Position numbers and translations under genes: made by a program. The notes below the pieces were generated by a model. That model was given only the letters and a program-made list of their open reading frames with translations. It was not told where the DNA came from and searched no databases. Shown one piece after another: positions 15,001 to 30,300 of a DNA stretch of 64,000 nt. This DNA is from Macropodus opercularis. Its lineage: Eukaryota > Chordata > Actinopteri > Anabantiformes > Osphronemidae. Numbering within the stretch: position 1 is the first letter of the stretch; each line of letters begins with the position of its first letter. The stretch covers positions 9,604,501-9,668,500 of the forward strand of contig CM061091.1 of the NCBI GenBank assembly GCA_030770545.1. The letters are read 5' to 3'.

Positions 15001-18000
15001 CTGCATCTTAATGCAAGCTATGAAAATAAAGTTTTTGTGCTAGATATGATCCAAATACATCCCTGAAGCAAGCAAACACCTTTAAAATGCATTTAAATCA
15101 TATTGACCAAAGCAGTGTTTATTTGGTCTGAAATGCACAGAACAGGCGATTCTAAGCGTTTTCGCACTGTTTCCAGCCTCAGTGATGCTTTAAGCTGCTG
15201 CATCTTAATGCAAGCTATGAAAATAAAGTTTTTGTGCTAGATATGATCCAAATACATCCCTGAAGCAAGCAAACACCTTTAAAATGCATTTAAATCAAAT
15301 TGACCAATGCAGTGTTCATTTGGTCTGAAATGCACAGAACAGGCGATTCTAAGCGTTTTCGCACTGTTTCCAACCTCAGTGATGCTTTAAGCTGCTGCAT
15401 CTTAATGCAAGCTATGAAAATAAAGTTTTTGTGCTAGATATGATCCAAATACATCCCTGAAGCAAGCAAACACCTTTAAAATGCATTTAAATCATATTGA
15501 ACAAAGCAGTGTTCATTTGGTCTGAAACTCACAGAACAGGCGATTCTAAGCGTTTTCGCACTGTTTCCAGCCTCAGTGATGCTTTAAGCTGCTGCATCTT
15601 AATGCAAGCTATGAAAATAAAGTTTTTGTGCTAGATATGATCCAAATACATCCCTGAAGCAAGCAAACACCTTTAAAATGCATTTAAATCAAATTGACCA
15701 ATGCAGTGTTCATTTGGTCTGAAATGCACAGAACAGGCGATTCTAAGCGTTTTCGCACTGTTTACAGCCTCAGTGATGCTTTAAGCTGCTGCATCCTAAT
15801 GCAAGCTATGAAAATAAAGTTTTTGTGCAAGATATGATCCAAATACATCCCTGAAGCAAGCAAACACCTTTAAAATGCATTTAAATCATATTGACCAATG
15901 CAGTGTTCATTTGGTCTGAAATGCACAGAACAGGCGATTCTAAGCGTTTTCGCACTGTTTCCAGCCTCAGTGATGCTTTAAGCTGCTGCATCTTAATGCA
16001 AGCAATGAAAATCAAGTTTTTGTGCTAGATATGATCCAAGTACATCCCTGAAGTGGGCAAACACCTTTAAAAAGAATTTAAATCATATTGACCAAAGCAG
16101 TGTTCATTTGGTCTGAAATGCACAGAACAGGCGATTCTAAGCGTTTTTGCACTGTTTCCAGCCTCAGTGATGCTTTAAGCTGCTGCATCTTAATGCAAGC
16201 TATGAAAATAAAGTTTTTGTGCTAGATATGATCCAAGTACATCCCTGAAGCAGGCAAACATCTTTAAAAAGAATTCAAATCATATTGACCAAAGCAGTGT
16301 TAATTTGGTCTTAAATGTACAGAACAGGCGATTCTAAGCGTTTTCGCACTGTTTCCAACCTCAGTGATGCTTTAAGCTGCTGCATCTTAATGCAAGCTAT
16401 GAAAATAAAGTTTTTGTGCTAGATATGATTCAAATACATCCCTGAAGCAGGCAAACACCTTTAAAATGCATTTTAATTATATTGAACAAAGCAGTGTTCA
16501 TTTGGTCTGAAACTCACAGAACAGGCGATTCTAAGCGTTTTCGCACTGTTTCCAGCCTCAGTGATGCTTTAAGCTGCTGCATCTTAATGCAAGCTATGAA
16601 AATAAAGTTTTTGTGCTAGATATGATCCAAGTACATCCCTGAAGCAGGCAAACACCTTTAAAAAGAATTTAAATCATATTGACCAAAGCAGTGTTCATTT
16701 GGTCTGAAACTCACAGAACAGGCGATTCTAAGCGTTTTCGCACTGTTTCCAGCCTCAGTGATGCTTTAAGCTGCTGCATCTTAATGCAAGTTATGAAAAT
16801 GAAGTTTTTGTGCTAGATATCATCCAAATACATCCCTGAAGCAGGCAAACACCTTTACAATGCATTTTAATCATATTAACCAAAGCAGTGTTCATTTGGT
16901 CTGAAATGCACAGAACAGGCGCTTCTAAGCGTTTTCGCACTGTTTCCAGCCTCAGTGATGCTTTAAGCTGCTGCATCTTAATGCAAGCTATGAAAATAAA
17001 GTTTTTGTGCTAGATATGATCCAAGTACATCCCTGAAGCAGGCAAACACCTTTAAAAAGAATTTAAATCATATTGACCAAAGCAGTGTTCATTTGGTCTG
17101 AAACTCACAGAACAGGCGATTCTAAGCGTTTTCGCACTGTTTCCAGCCTCAGTGATGCTTTAAGCCGCTGCATCTTAATGCAAGTTATGAAAATCAAGTT
17201 TTTGTGCTAGATATCATCCAAATACATCCCTGAAGCAGGCAAACACCTTTAAAATGCATTTTAATCATATTAACCAAAGCAGTGTTCATTTGGTCTGAAA
17301 TGCACAGAACAGGCGATTCTAAGCGTTTTCGCACTGTTTCCAGCCTCAGTGATGCTTAAAGCTGCTGCATCTTAATGCAAGCTATGAAAATAAAGTTTTT
17401 GTGCTAGATATGATCCAAATACATCCCTGAAGCAAGCAAACACCTTTAAAATGCATTTAAATCATATTGACCAAAGCAGTGTTTATTTGGTCTGAAATGC
17501 ACAGAACAGGCGATTCTAAGCGTTTTCGCACTGTTTCCAACCTCAGTGATGCTTTAAGCTGCTGCATCTTAATGCAAGCTATGAAAATAAAGTTTTTGTG
17601 CTAGATATGATCCAAATACATCCCTGAAGCAAGCAAACACCTTTAAAATGCATTTAAATCATATTGAACAAAGCAGTGTTCATTTGGTCTGAAACTCACA
17701 GAACAGGCGATTCTAAGCGTTTTCGCACTGTTTCCAGCCTCAGTGATGCTTTAAGCTGCTGCATCTTAATGCAAGCTATGAAAATAAAGTTTTTGTGCTA
17801 GATATGATCCAAATACATCCCTGAAGCAAGCAAACACCTTTAAAATGCATTTAAATCAAATTGACCAATGCAGTGTTCATTTGGTCTGAAATGCACAGAA
17901 CAGGCGATTCTAAGCGTTTTTGCACTGTTTACAGCCTCAGTGATGCTTTAAGCTGCTGCATCCTAATGCAAGCTATGAAAATAAAGTTTTTGTGCAAGAT

Positions 18001-19670
18001 ATGATCCAAATACATCCCTGAAGGAAGCAAACACCTTTAAAATGCATTTAAATCATATTGACCAATGCAGTGTTCATTTGGTCTGAAATGCACAGAACAG
18101 GCGATTCTAAGCGTTTTCGCACTGTTTCCAACCTCAGTGATGCTTTAAGCTGCTGCATCTTAATGCAAGTTATGAAAATCAAGTTTTTGTGCTAGATATC
18201 ATCCAAATACATCCCTGAAGCAGGCAAACACCTTTACAATGCATTTTAATCATATTAACCAAAGCAGTGTTCATTTGGTCTGAAATGCACAGAACAGGCG
18301 CTTCTAAGCGTTTTCGCACTGTTTCCAGCCTCAGTGATGCTTTAAGCTGCTGCATCTTAATGCAAGCTATGAAAATAAAGTTTTTGTGCTAGATATGATC
18401 CAAGTACATCCCTGAAGCAGGCAAACACCTTTAAAAAGAATTTAAATCATATTGACCAAAGCAGTGTTCATTTGGTCTGAAACTCACAGAACAGGCGATT
18501 CTAAGCGTTTTCGCACTGTTTCCAGCCTCAGTGATGCTTTAAGCCGCTGCATCTTAATGCAAGTTATGAAAATCAAGTTTTTGTGCTAGATATCATCCAA
18601 ATACATCCCTGAAGCAGGCAAACACCTTTAAAATGCATTTTAATCATATTAACCAAAGCAGTGTTCATTTGGTCTGAAATGCACAGAACAGGCGATTCTA
18701 AGCGTTTTCGCACTGTTTCCAGCCTCAGTGATGCTTAAAGCTGCTGCATCTTAATGCAAGCTATGAAAATAAAGTTTTTGTGCTAGATATGATCCAAATA
18801 CATCCCTGAAGCAAGCAAACACCTTTAAAATGCATTTAAATCATATTGACCAAAGCAGTGTTTATTTGGTCTGAAATGCACAGAACAGGCGATTCTAAGC
18901 GTTTTCGCACTGTTTCCAGCCTCAGTGATGCTTTAAGCTGCTGCATCTTAATGCAAGCTATGAAAATAAAGTTTTTGTGCTAGATATGATCCAAATACAT
19001 CCCTGAAGCAAGCAAACACCTTTAAAATGCATTTAAATCAAATTGACCAATGCAGTGTTCATTTGGTCTGAAATGCACAGAACAGGCGATTCTAAGCGTT
19101 TTCGCACTGTTTACAGCCTCAGTGATGCTTTAAGCTGCTGCATCCTAATGCAAGCTATGAAAATAAAGTTTTTGTGCAAGATATGATCCAAATACATCCC
19201 TGAAGCAAGCAAACACCTTTAAAATGCATTTAAATCATATTGACCAATGCAGTGTTCATTTGGTCTGAAATGCACAGAACAGGCGATTCTAAGCGTTTTC
19301 GCACTGTTTCCAGCCTCAGTGATGCTTTAAGCTGCTGCATCTTAATGCAAGCAATGAAAATCAAGTTTTTGTGCTAGATATGATCCAAGTACATCCCTGA
19401 AGCAGGCAAACACCTTTAAAAAGAATTTAAATCATATTGACCAAAGCAGTGTTCATTTGGTCTGAAATGCACAGAACAGGCGATTCTAAGCGTTTTTGCA
19501 CTGTTTCCAGCCTCAGTGATGCTTTAAGCTGCTGCATCTTAATGCAAGCTATGAAAATAAAGTTTTTGTGCTAGATATGATCCAAGTACATCCCTGAAGC
19601 AGGCAAACATCTTTAAAAAGAATTCAAATCATATTGACCAAAGCAGTGTTAATTTGGTCTTAAATGTACA
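9011..19670. repeat. Higher-order repeat zone A in array 1
   Basis: The diagnostic variant taatttggtcttaaatgtac occurs at 9,011, 10,391, 12,558, 16,301 and 19,650. The spacings are 1,380 (7 monomers plus the one-base insertion near 9,622), 2,167 (11 monomers), 3,743 (19 monomers) and 3,349 bp (17 monomers). The 19-monomer block is also marked by private variants shared at exactly 3,743 bp: aagtgggcaaac at 12,311 and 16,054, and gaaggaagcaaac at 14,280 and 18,023. The zone therefore consists of blocks of tens of monomers copied as units, with the block length changing by whole monomers. Confidence 0.9.
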
Positions 19671-22600
19671 GAACAGGCGATTCTAAGCGTTTTCGCACTG
19701 TTTCCAACCTCAGTGATGCTTTAAGCTGCTGCATCTTAATGCAAGCTATGAAAATAAAGTTTTTGTGCTAGATATGATTCAAATACATCCCTGAAGCAGG
19801 CAAACACCTTTAAAATGCATTTTAATTATATTGAACAAAGCAGTGTTCATTTGGTCTGAAACTCACAGAACAGGCGATTCTAAGCGTTTTCGCACTGTTT
19901 CCAGCCTCAGTGATGCTTTAAGCTGCTGCATCTTAATGCAAGCTATGAAAATAAAGTTTTTGTGCTAGATATGATCCAAGTACATCCCTGAAGCAGGCAA
20001 ACACCTTTAAAAAGAATTTAAATCATATTGACCAAAGCAGTGTTCATTTGGTCTGAAACTCACAGAACAGGCGATTCTAAGCGTTTTCGCACTGTTTCCA
20101 GCCTCAGTGATGCTTTAAGCTGCTGCATCTTAATGCAAGTTATGAAAATCAAGTTTTTGTGCTAGATATCATCCAAATACATCCCTGAAGCAGGCAAACA
20201 CCTTTACAATGCATTTTAATCATATTAACCAAAGCAGTGTTCATTTGGTCTGAAATGCACAGAACAGGCGCTTCTAAGCGTTTTCGCACTGTTTCCAGCC
20301 TCAGTGATGCTTTAAGCTGCTGCATCTTAATGCAAGCTATGAAAATAAAGTTTTTGTGCTAGATATGATCCAAGTACATCCCTGAAGCAGGCAAACACCT
20401 TTAAAAAGAATTTAAATCATATTGACCAAAGCAGTGTTCATTTGGTCTGAAACTCACAGAACAGGCGATTCTAAGCGTTTTCGCACTGTTTCCAGCCTCA
20501 GTGATGCTTTAAGCCGCTGCATCTTAATGCAAGTTATGAAAATCAAGTTTTTGTGCTAGATATCATCCAAATACATCCCTGAAGCAGGCAAACACCTTTA
20601 AAATGCATTTTAATCATATTAACCAAAGCAGTGTTCATTTGGTCTGAAATGCACAGAACAGGCGATTCTAAGCGTTTTCGCACTGTTTCCAGCCTCAGTG
20701 ATGCTTAAAGCTGCTGCATCTTAATGCAAGCTATGAAAATAAAGTTTTTGTGCTAGATATGATCCAAATACATCCCTGAAGCAAGCAAACACCTTTAAAA
20801 TGCATTTAAATCATATTGACCAAAGCAGTGTTTATTTGGTCTGAAATGCACAGAACAGGCGATTCTAAGCGTTTTCGCACTGTTTCCAACCTCAGTGATG
20901 CTTTAAGCTGCTGCATCTTAATGCAAGCTATGAAAATAAAGTTTTTGTGCTAGATATGATCCAAATACATCCCTGAAGCAAGCAAACACCTTTAAAATGC
21001 ATTTAAATCATATTGAACAAAGCAGTGTTCATTTGGTCTGAAACTCACAGAACAGGCGATTCTAAGCGTTTTCGCACTGTTTCCAGCCTCAGTGATGCTT
21101 TAAGCTGCTGCATCTTAATGCAAGCTATGAAAATAAAGTTTTTGTGCTAGATATGATCCAAATACATCCCTGAAGCAAGCAAACACCTTTAAAATGCATT
21201 TAAATCAAATTGACCAATGCAGTGTTCATTTGGTCTGAAATGCACAGAACAGGCGATTCTAAGCGTTTTTGCACTGTTTACAGCCTCAGTGATGCTTTAA
21301 GCTGCTGCATCTTAATGCAAGCTATGAAAATAAAGTTTTTGTGCTAGATATGATCCAAATACATCCCTGAAGCAAGCAAACACCTTTAAAATGCATTTAA
21401 ATCATATTGACAAAAGCAGTGTTTATTTGGTCTGAAATGCACAGAACAGGCGATTCTAAGCGTTTTCGCACTGTTTCCAACCTCAGTGATGCTTTAAGCT
21501 GCTGCATCTTAATGCAAGCTATGAAAATAAAGTTTTTGTGCTAGATATGATTCAAATACATCCCTGAAGCAGGCAAACACCTTTAAAATGCATTTTAATT
21601 ATATTGAACAAAGCAGTGTTCATTTGGTCTGAAACTCACAGAACAGGCGATTCTAAGCGTTTTCGCACTGTTTAAAGCCTCAGTGATGCTTTAAGCTGCT
21701 GCATCCTAATGCAAGCTATGAAAATAAAGTTTTTGTGCAAGATATGATCCAAATACATCCCTGAAGCAAGCAAACACCTTTAAAATGCATTTAAATCATA
21801 TTGACCAATGCAGTGTTCATTTGGTCTGAAATGCACAGAACAGGCGATTCTAAGCGTTTTCGCACTGTTTCCAGCCTCAGTGATGCTTTAAGCTGCTGCA
21901 TCTTAATGCAAGCTATGAAAATAAAGTTTTTGTGCAAGATATGATCCAATTACATCCCTGAAGCAAGCAAACACCTTTAAAATGCATTTAAATCATATTG
22001 ACCAATGCAGTGTTCATTTGGTCTGAAATGCACAGAACAGGCGATTCTAAGCGTTTTCGCACTGTTTCCAGCCTCAGTGATGCTTTAAGCTGCTGCATCT
22101 TAATGCAAGCTATGAAAATAAAGTTTTTGTGCTAGATATGATCCAAGTACATCCCTGAAGCAGGCAAACATCTTTAAAAAGAATTCAAATCATATTGACC
22201 AAAGCAGTGTTCATTTGGTCTGAAATGCACAGAACAGGCGATTCTAAGCGTTTTCGCACTGTTTCCAGCCTCAGTGATGCTTTAAGCTGCTGCATCTTAA
22301 TGCAAGCTATGAAAATAAAGTTTTTGTGCTAGATATGATCCAAATACATCCCTGAAGCAGGCAAACACCTTTAAAATGCATTTTAATCATATTAACCAAA
22401 GCAGTGTTCATTTGGTCTGAAATGCACAGAACAGGCGCTTCTAAGCGTTTTCGCACTGTTTCCAGCCTCAGTGATGCTTTAAGCTGCTGCATCTTAATGC
22501 AAGCTATGAAAATAAAGTTTTTGTGCTAGATATGATCCAAGTACATCCCTGAAGCAGGCAAACACCTTTAAAAAGAATTTAAATCATATTGACCAAAGCA

Positions 22601-24380
22601 GTGTTCATTTGGTCTGAAATGCACAGAACAGGCGATTCTAAGCGTTTTCGCACTGTTTCCAGCCTCAGTGATGCTTTAAGCTGCTGCATCTTAATGCAAG
22701 CTATGAAAATAAAGTTTTTGTGCTAGATATGATCCAAATACATCCCTGAAGCAAGCAAACACCTTTAAAATGCATTTAAATCATATTGACCAAAGCAGTG
22801 TTCATTTGGTCTGAAATGCACAGAACAGGCGCTTCTAAGCGTTTTCGCACTGTTTCCAGCCTCAGTGATGCTTTAAGCTGCTGCATCTTAATGCAAGCTA
22901 TGAAAATAAAGTTTTTGTGCTAGATATGATCCAAGTACATCCCTGAAGCAGGCAAACACCTTTAAAAAGAATTTAAATCATATTGAACAAAGCAGTGTTC
23001 ATTTGGTCTGAAATGCACAGAACAGGCGATTCTAAGCGTTTTCGCACTGTTTCCAGCCTCAGTGATGCTTTAAGCTGCTGCATCTTAATGCAAGCTATGA
23101 AAATAAAGTTTTTGTGCTAGATATGATCCAAGTACATCCCTGAAGCAGGCAAACACCTTTAAAAAGAATTTAAATCATATTGACCAAAGCAGTGTTCATT
23201 TGGTCTGAAATGCACAGAACAGGCGATTCTAAGCGTTTTCGCACTGTTTCCAGCCTCAGTGATGCTTTAAGCTGCTGCATCTTAATGCAAGCTATGAAAA
23301 TAAAGTTTTTGTGCTAGATATGATCCAAATACATCCCTGAAGCAAGCAAACACCTTTAAAATGCATTTAAATCATATTGACCAAAGCAGTGTTCATTTGG
23401 TCTGAAATGCACAGAACAGGCGCTTCTAAGCGTTTTCGCACTGTTTCCAGCCTCAGTGATGCTTTAAGCTGCTGCATCTTAATGCAAGCTATGAAAATAA
23501 AGTTTTTGTGCTAGATATGATCCAAGTACATCCCTGAAGCAGGCAAACACCTTTAAAAAGAATTTAAATCATATTGAACAAAGCAGTGTTCATTTGGTCT
23601 GAAATGCACAGAACAGGCGATTCTAAGCGTTTTCGCACTGTTTCCAGCCTCAGTGATGCTTTAAGCTGCTGCATCTTAATGCAAGCTATGAAAATAAAGT
23701 TTTTGTGCTAGATATGATCCAAGTACATCCCTGAAGCAGGCAAACACCTTTAAAAAGAATTTAAATCATATTGACCAAAGCAGTGTTCATTTGGTCTGAA
23801 ATGCACAGAACAGGCGATTCTAAGCGTTTTTGCACTGTTTCCAGCCTCAGTGATGCTTTAAGCTGCTGCATCTTAATGCAAGCTATGAAAATAAAGTTTT
23901 TGTGCTAGATATGATCCAAGTACATCCCTGAAGCAGGCAAACATCTTTAAAAAGAATTCAAATCATATTGACCAAAGCAGTGTTCATTTGGTCTGAAATG
24001 CACAGAACAGGCGATTCTAAGCGTTTTCGCACTGTTTCCAGCCTCAGTGATGCTTTAAGCTGCTGCATCTTAATGCAAGCTATGAAAATAAAGTTTTTGT
24101 GCTAGATATGATCCAAGTACATCCCTGAAGCAGGCAAACACCTTAAAAAAGAATTTAAATCATATTGACCAAAGCAGTGTTCATTTGGTCTGAAACTCAC
24201 AGAACAGGCGATTCTAAGCGTTTTCGCACTGTTTCCAGCCTCAGTGATGCTTTAAGCCGCTGCATCTTAATGCAAGTTATGAAAATAAAGTTTTTGTGCT
24301 AGATATGATCCAAGTACATCCCTGAAGCAGGCAAACATCTTTAAAAAGAATTCAAATCATATTGACCAAAGCAGTGTTTA

Positions 24381-27300
24381 CTTGGTGTGAAACACACAGA
24401 ACAGGCGATTCTAAGCGTTTTCGCACTGTTTCCAGCCTCAGTGATGCTTTAAGCTGCTGCATCTTAATGCAAGCTATGAAAATAAAGTTTTTGTGCTAGA
24501 TATGATCCAAATACATCCCTGAAGCAAGCAAACACCTTTAAAATGCATTTAAATCATATTGACAAAAGCAGTGTTTATTTGGTCTGAAATGCACAGAACA
24601 GGCGATTCTAAGCGTTTTCGCACTGTTTCCAACCTCAGTGATGCTTTAAGCTGCTGCATCTTAATGCAAGCTATGAAAATAAAGTTTTTGTGCTAGATAT
24701 GATTCAAATACATCCCTGAAGCAGGCAAACACCTTTAAAATGCATTTTAATTATATTGAACAAAGCAGTGTTCATTTGGTCTGAAACTCACAGAACAGGC
24801 GATTCTAAGCGTTTTCGCACTGTTTAAAGCCTCAGTGATGCTTTAAGCTGCTGCATCCTAATGCAAGCTATGAAAATAAAGTTTTTGTGCAAGATATGAT
24901 CCAAATACATCCCTGAAGCAAGCAAACACCTTTAAAATGCATTTAAATCATATTGACCAATGCAGTGTTCATTTGGTCTGAAATGCACAGAACAGGCGAT
25001 TCTAAGCGTTTTCGCACTGTTTACAGCCTCAGTGATGCTTTAAGCTGCTGCATCTTAATGCAAGCTATGAAAATAAAGTTTTTGTGCTAGATATGATCCA
25101 AGTACATCCCTGAAGCAGGCAAACACCTTTAAAAAGAATTTAAATCATATTGACCAAAGCAGTGTTCATTTGGTCTGAAATGCACAGAACAGGCGATTCT
25201 AAGCGTTTTTGCACTGTTTCCAGCCTCAGTGATGCTTTAAGCTGCTGCATCTTAATGCAAGCTATGAAAATAAAGTTTTTGTGCTAGATATGATCCAAGT
25301 ACATCCCTGAAGCAGGCAAACATCTTTAAAAAGAATTCAAATCATATTGACCAAAGCAGTGTTCATTTGGTCTGAAATGCACAGAACAGGCGATTCTAAG
25401 CGTTTTCGCACTGTTTCCAGCCTCAGTGATGCTTTAAGCTGCTGCATCTTAATGCAAGCTATGAAAATAAAGTTTTTGTGCTAGATATGATCCAAGTACA
25501 TCCCTGAAGCAGGCAAACACCTTTAAAATGCATTTAAATCATATTGAACAAAGCAGTGTTCATTTGGTCTGAAACTCACAGAACAGGCGATTCTAAGCGT
25601 TTTCGCACTGTTTCCAGCCTCAGTGATGCTTTAAGCTGCTGCATCTTAATGCAAGCTATGAAAATAAAGTTTTTGTGCTAGATATGATCCAAATACATCC
25701 CTGAAGCAAGCAAACACCTTTAAAATGCATTTAAATCAAATTGACCAATGCAGTGTTCATTTGGTCTGAAATGCACAGAACAGGCGATTCTAAGCGTTTT
25801 CGCACTGTTTACAGCCTCAGTGATGCTTTAAGCTGCTGCATCCTAATGCAAGCTATGAAAATAAAGTTTTTGTGCAAGATATGATCCAATTACATCCCTG
25901 AAGCAAGCAAACACCTTTAAAATGCATTTAAATCATATTGACCAATGCAGTGTTCATTTGGTCTGAAATGCACAGAACAGGCGATTCTAAGCGTTTTCGC
26001 ACTGTTTCCAGCCTCAGTGATGCTTTAAGCTGCTGCATCTTAATGCAAGCTATGAAAATAAAGTTTTTGTGCTAGATATGATCCAAGTACATCCCTGAAG
26101 CAGGCAAACATCTTTAAAAAGAATTCAAATCATATTGACCAAAGCAGTGTTCATTTGGTCTGAAATGCACAGAACAGGCGATTCTAAGCGTTTTCGCACT
26201 GTTTCCAGCCTCAGTGATGCTTTAAGCTGCTGCATCTTAATGCAAGCTATGAAAATAAAGTTTTTGTGCTAGATATGATCCAAATACATCCCTGAAGCAA
26301 GCAAACATCTTTAAAAAGAATTTAAATCATATTGACCAAAGCAGTGTTTATTTGGTCTGAAATGCACAGAACAGGCGATTCTAAGCGTTTTCGCACTGTT
26401 TCCAGCCTCAGTGATGCTTTAAGCTGCTGCATCTTAATGCAAGCTATGAAAATAAAGTTTTTGTGCTAGATATGATCCAAGTACATCCCTGAAGCAGGCA
26501 AACATCTTTAAAAAGAATTCAAATCATATTGACCAAAGCAGTGTTTACTTGGTGTGAAACACACAGAACAGGCGATTCTAAGCGTTTTCGCACTGTTTCC
26601 AGCCTCAGTGATGCTTTAAGCTGCTGCATCTTAATGCAAGCTATGAAAATAAAGTTTTTGTGCTAGATATGATCCAAATACATCCCTGAAGCAAGCAAAC
26701 ACCTTTAAAATGCATTTAAATCATATTGACAAAAGCAGTGTTTATTTGGTCTGAAATGCACAGAACAGGCGATTCTAAGCGTTTTCGCACTGTTTCCAAC
26801 CTCAGTGATGCTTTAAGCTGCTGCATCTTAATGCAAGCTATGAAAATAAAGTTTTTGTGCTAGATATGATTCAAATACATCCCTGAAGCAGGCAAACACC
26901 TTTAAAATGCATTTTAATTATATTGAACAAAGCAGTGTTCATTTGGTCTGAAACTCACAGAACAGGCGATTCTAAGCGTTTTCGCACTGTTTAAAGCGTC
27001 AGTGATGCTTTAAGCTGCTGCATCCTAATGCAAGCTATGAAAATAAAGTTTTTGTGCAAGATATGATCCAAATACATCCCTGAAGCAAGCAAACACCTTT
27101 AAAATGCATTTAAATCATATTGACCAATGCAGTGTTCATTTGGTCTGAAATGCACAGAACAGGCGATTCTAAGCGTTTTCGCACTGTTTCCAGCCTCAGT
27201 GATGCTTTAAGCTGCTGCATCTTAATGCAAGCTATGAAAATAAAGTTTTTGTGCTAGATATGATCCAAGTACATCCCTGAAGCAGGCAAACACCTTTAAA

Positions 27301-30300
27301 AAGAATTTAAATCATATTGACCAAAGCAGTGTTCATTTGGTCTGAAACTCACAGAACAGGCGATTCTAAGCGTTTTCGCACTGTTTCCAGCCTCAGTGAT
27401 GCTTTAAGCCGCTGCATCTTAATGCAAGTTATGAAAATCAAGTTTTTGTGCTAGATATCATCCAAATACATCCCTGAAGCAGGCAAACACCTTTAAAATG
27501 CATTTTAATCATATTAACCAAAGCAGTGTTCATTTGGTCTGAAATGCACAGAACAGGCGATTCTAAGCGTTTTCGCACTGTTTCCAGCCTCAGTGATGCT
27601 TAAAGCTGCTGCATCTTAATGCAAGCTATGAAAATAAAGTTTTTGTGCTAGATATGATCCAAATACATCCCTGAAGCAAACAAACACCTTTAAAATGCAT
27701 TTAAATCATATTGACAAAAGCAGTGTTTATTTGGTCTGAAATGCACAGAACAGGCGATTCTAAGCGTTTTCGCACTGTTTCCAACCTCAGTGATGCTTTA
27801 AGCTGCTGCATCTTAATGCAATCTATGAAAATAAAGTTTTTGTGCTAGATATGATTCAAATACATCCCTGAAGCAGGCAAACACCTTTAAAATGCATTTT
27901 AATTATATTTACAAAGCAGTGTTCATTTGGTCTGAAACTCACAGAACAGGCGATTCTAAGCGTTTTCGGACTGTTTAAAGCCTCAGTGATGCTTTAAGCT
28001 GCTGCATCCTAATGCAAGCTATGAAAATAAAGTTTTTGTGCAAGATATGATCCAAATACATCCCTGAAGCAAGCAAACACCTTTAAAATGCATTTAAATC
28101 ATATTGACCAATGCAGTGTTCATTTGGTCTGAAATGCACAGAACAGGCGATTCTAAGCGTTTTCGCACTGTTTACAGCCTCAGTGATGCTTTAAGCTGCT
28201 GCATCTTAATGCAAGCTATGAAAATAAAGTTTTTGTGCTAGATATGATCCAAGTACATCCCTGAAGCAGGCAAACACCTTTAAAAAGAATTTAAATCATA
28301 TTGACCAAAGCAGTGTTCATTTGGTCTGAAATGCACAGAACAGGCGATTCTAAGCGTTTTTGCACTGTTTCCAGCCTCAGTGATGCTTTAAGCTGCTGCA
28401 TCTTAATGCAAGCTATGAAAATAAAGTTTTTGTGCTAGATATGATTCAAGTACATCCCTGAAGCAGGCAAACATCTTTAAAAAGAATTCAAATCATATTG
28501 ACCAAAGCAGTGTTCATTTGGTCTGAAATGCACAGAACAGGCGATTCTAAGCGTTTTCGCACTGTTTCCAGCCTCAGTGATGCTTTAAGCTGCTGCATCT
28601 TAATGCAAGCTATGAAAATAAAGTTTTTGTGCTAGATATGATCCAAGTACATCCCTGAAGCAGGCAAACACCTTTAAAATGCATTTAAATCATATTGAAC
28701 AAAGCAGTGTTCATTTGGTCTGAAACTCACAGAACAGGCGATTCTAAGCGTTTTCGCACTGTTTCCAGCCTCAGTGATGCTTTAAGCTGCTGCATCTTAA
28801 TGCAAGCTATGAAAATAAAGTTTTTGTGCTAGATATGATCCAAATACATCCCTGAAGCAAGCAAACACCTTTAAAATGCATTTAAATCAAATTGACCAAT
28901 GCAGTGTTCATTTGGTCTGAAATGCACAGAACAGGCGATTCTAAGCGTTTTCGCACTGTTTACAGCCTCAGTGATGCTTTAAGCTGCTGCATCCTAATGC
29001 AAGCTATGAAAATAAAGTTTTTGTGCAAGATATGATCCAATTACATCCCTGAAGCAAGCAAACACCTTTAAAATGCATTTAAATCATATTGACCAATGCA
29101 GTGTTCATTTGGTCTGAAATGCACAGAACAGGCGATTCTAAGCGTTTTCGCACTGTTTCCAGCCTCAGTGATGCTTTAAGCTGCTGCATCTTAATGCAAG
29201 CTATGAAAATAAAGTTTTTGTGCTAGATATGATCCAAGTACATCCCTGAAGCAGGCAAACATCTTTAAAAAGAATTCAAATCATATTGACCAAAGCAGTG
29301 TTCATTTGGTCTGAAATGCACAGAACAGGCGATTCTAAGCGTTTTCGCACTGTTTCCAGCCTCAGTGATGCTTTAAGCTGCTGCATCTTAATGCAAGCTA
29401 TGAAAATAAAGTTTTTGTGCTAGATATGATCCAAATACATCCCTGAAGCAAGCAAACATCTTTAAAAAGAATTTAAATCATATTGACCAAAGCAGTGTTT
29501 ATTTGGTCTGAAATGCACAGAACAGGCGATTCTAAGCGTTTTCGCACTGTTTCCAGCCTCAGTGATGCTTTAAGCTGCTGCATCTTAATGCAAGCTATGA
29601 AAATAAAGTTTTTGTGCTAGATATGATCCAAGTACATCCCTGAAGCAGGCAAACATCTTTAAAAAGAATTCAAATCATATTGACCAAAGCAGTGTTTACT
29701 TGGTGTGAAACACACAGAACAGGCGATTCTAAGCGTTTTCGCACTGTTTCCAGCCTCAGTGATGCTTTAAGCTGCTGCATCTTAATGCAAGCTATGAAAA
29801 TAAAGTTTTTGTGCTAGATATGATCCAAATACATCCCTGAAGCAAGCAAACACCTTTAAAATGCATTTAAATCATATTGACAAAAGCAGTGTTTATTTGG
29901 TCTGAAATGCACAGAACAGGCGATTCTAAGCGTTTTCGCACTGTTTCCAACCTCAGTGATGCTTTAAGCTGCTGCATCTTAATGCAAGCTATGAAAATAA
30001 AGTTTTTGTGCTAGATATGATTCAAATACATCCCTGAAGCAGGCAAACACCTTTAAAATGCATTTTAATTATATTGAACAAAGCAGTGTTCATTTGGTCT
30101 GAAACTCACAGAACAGGCGATTCTAAGCGTTTTCGCACTGTTTAAAGCGTCAGTGATGCTTTAAGCTGCTGCATCCTAATGCAAGCTATGAAAATAAAGT
30201 TTTTGTGCAAGATATGATCCAAATACATCCCTGAAGCAAGCAAACACCTTTAAAATGCATTTAAATCATATTGACCAATGCAGTGTTCATTTGGTCTGAA

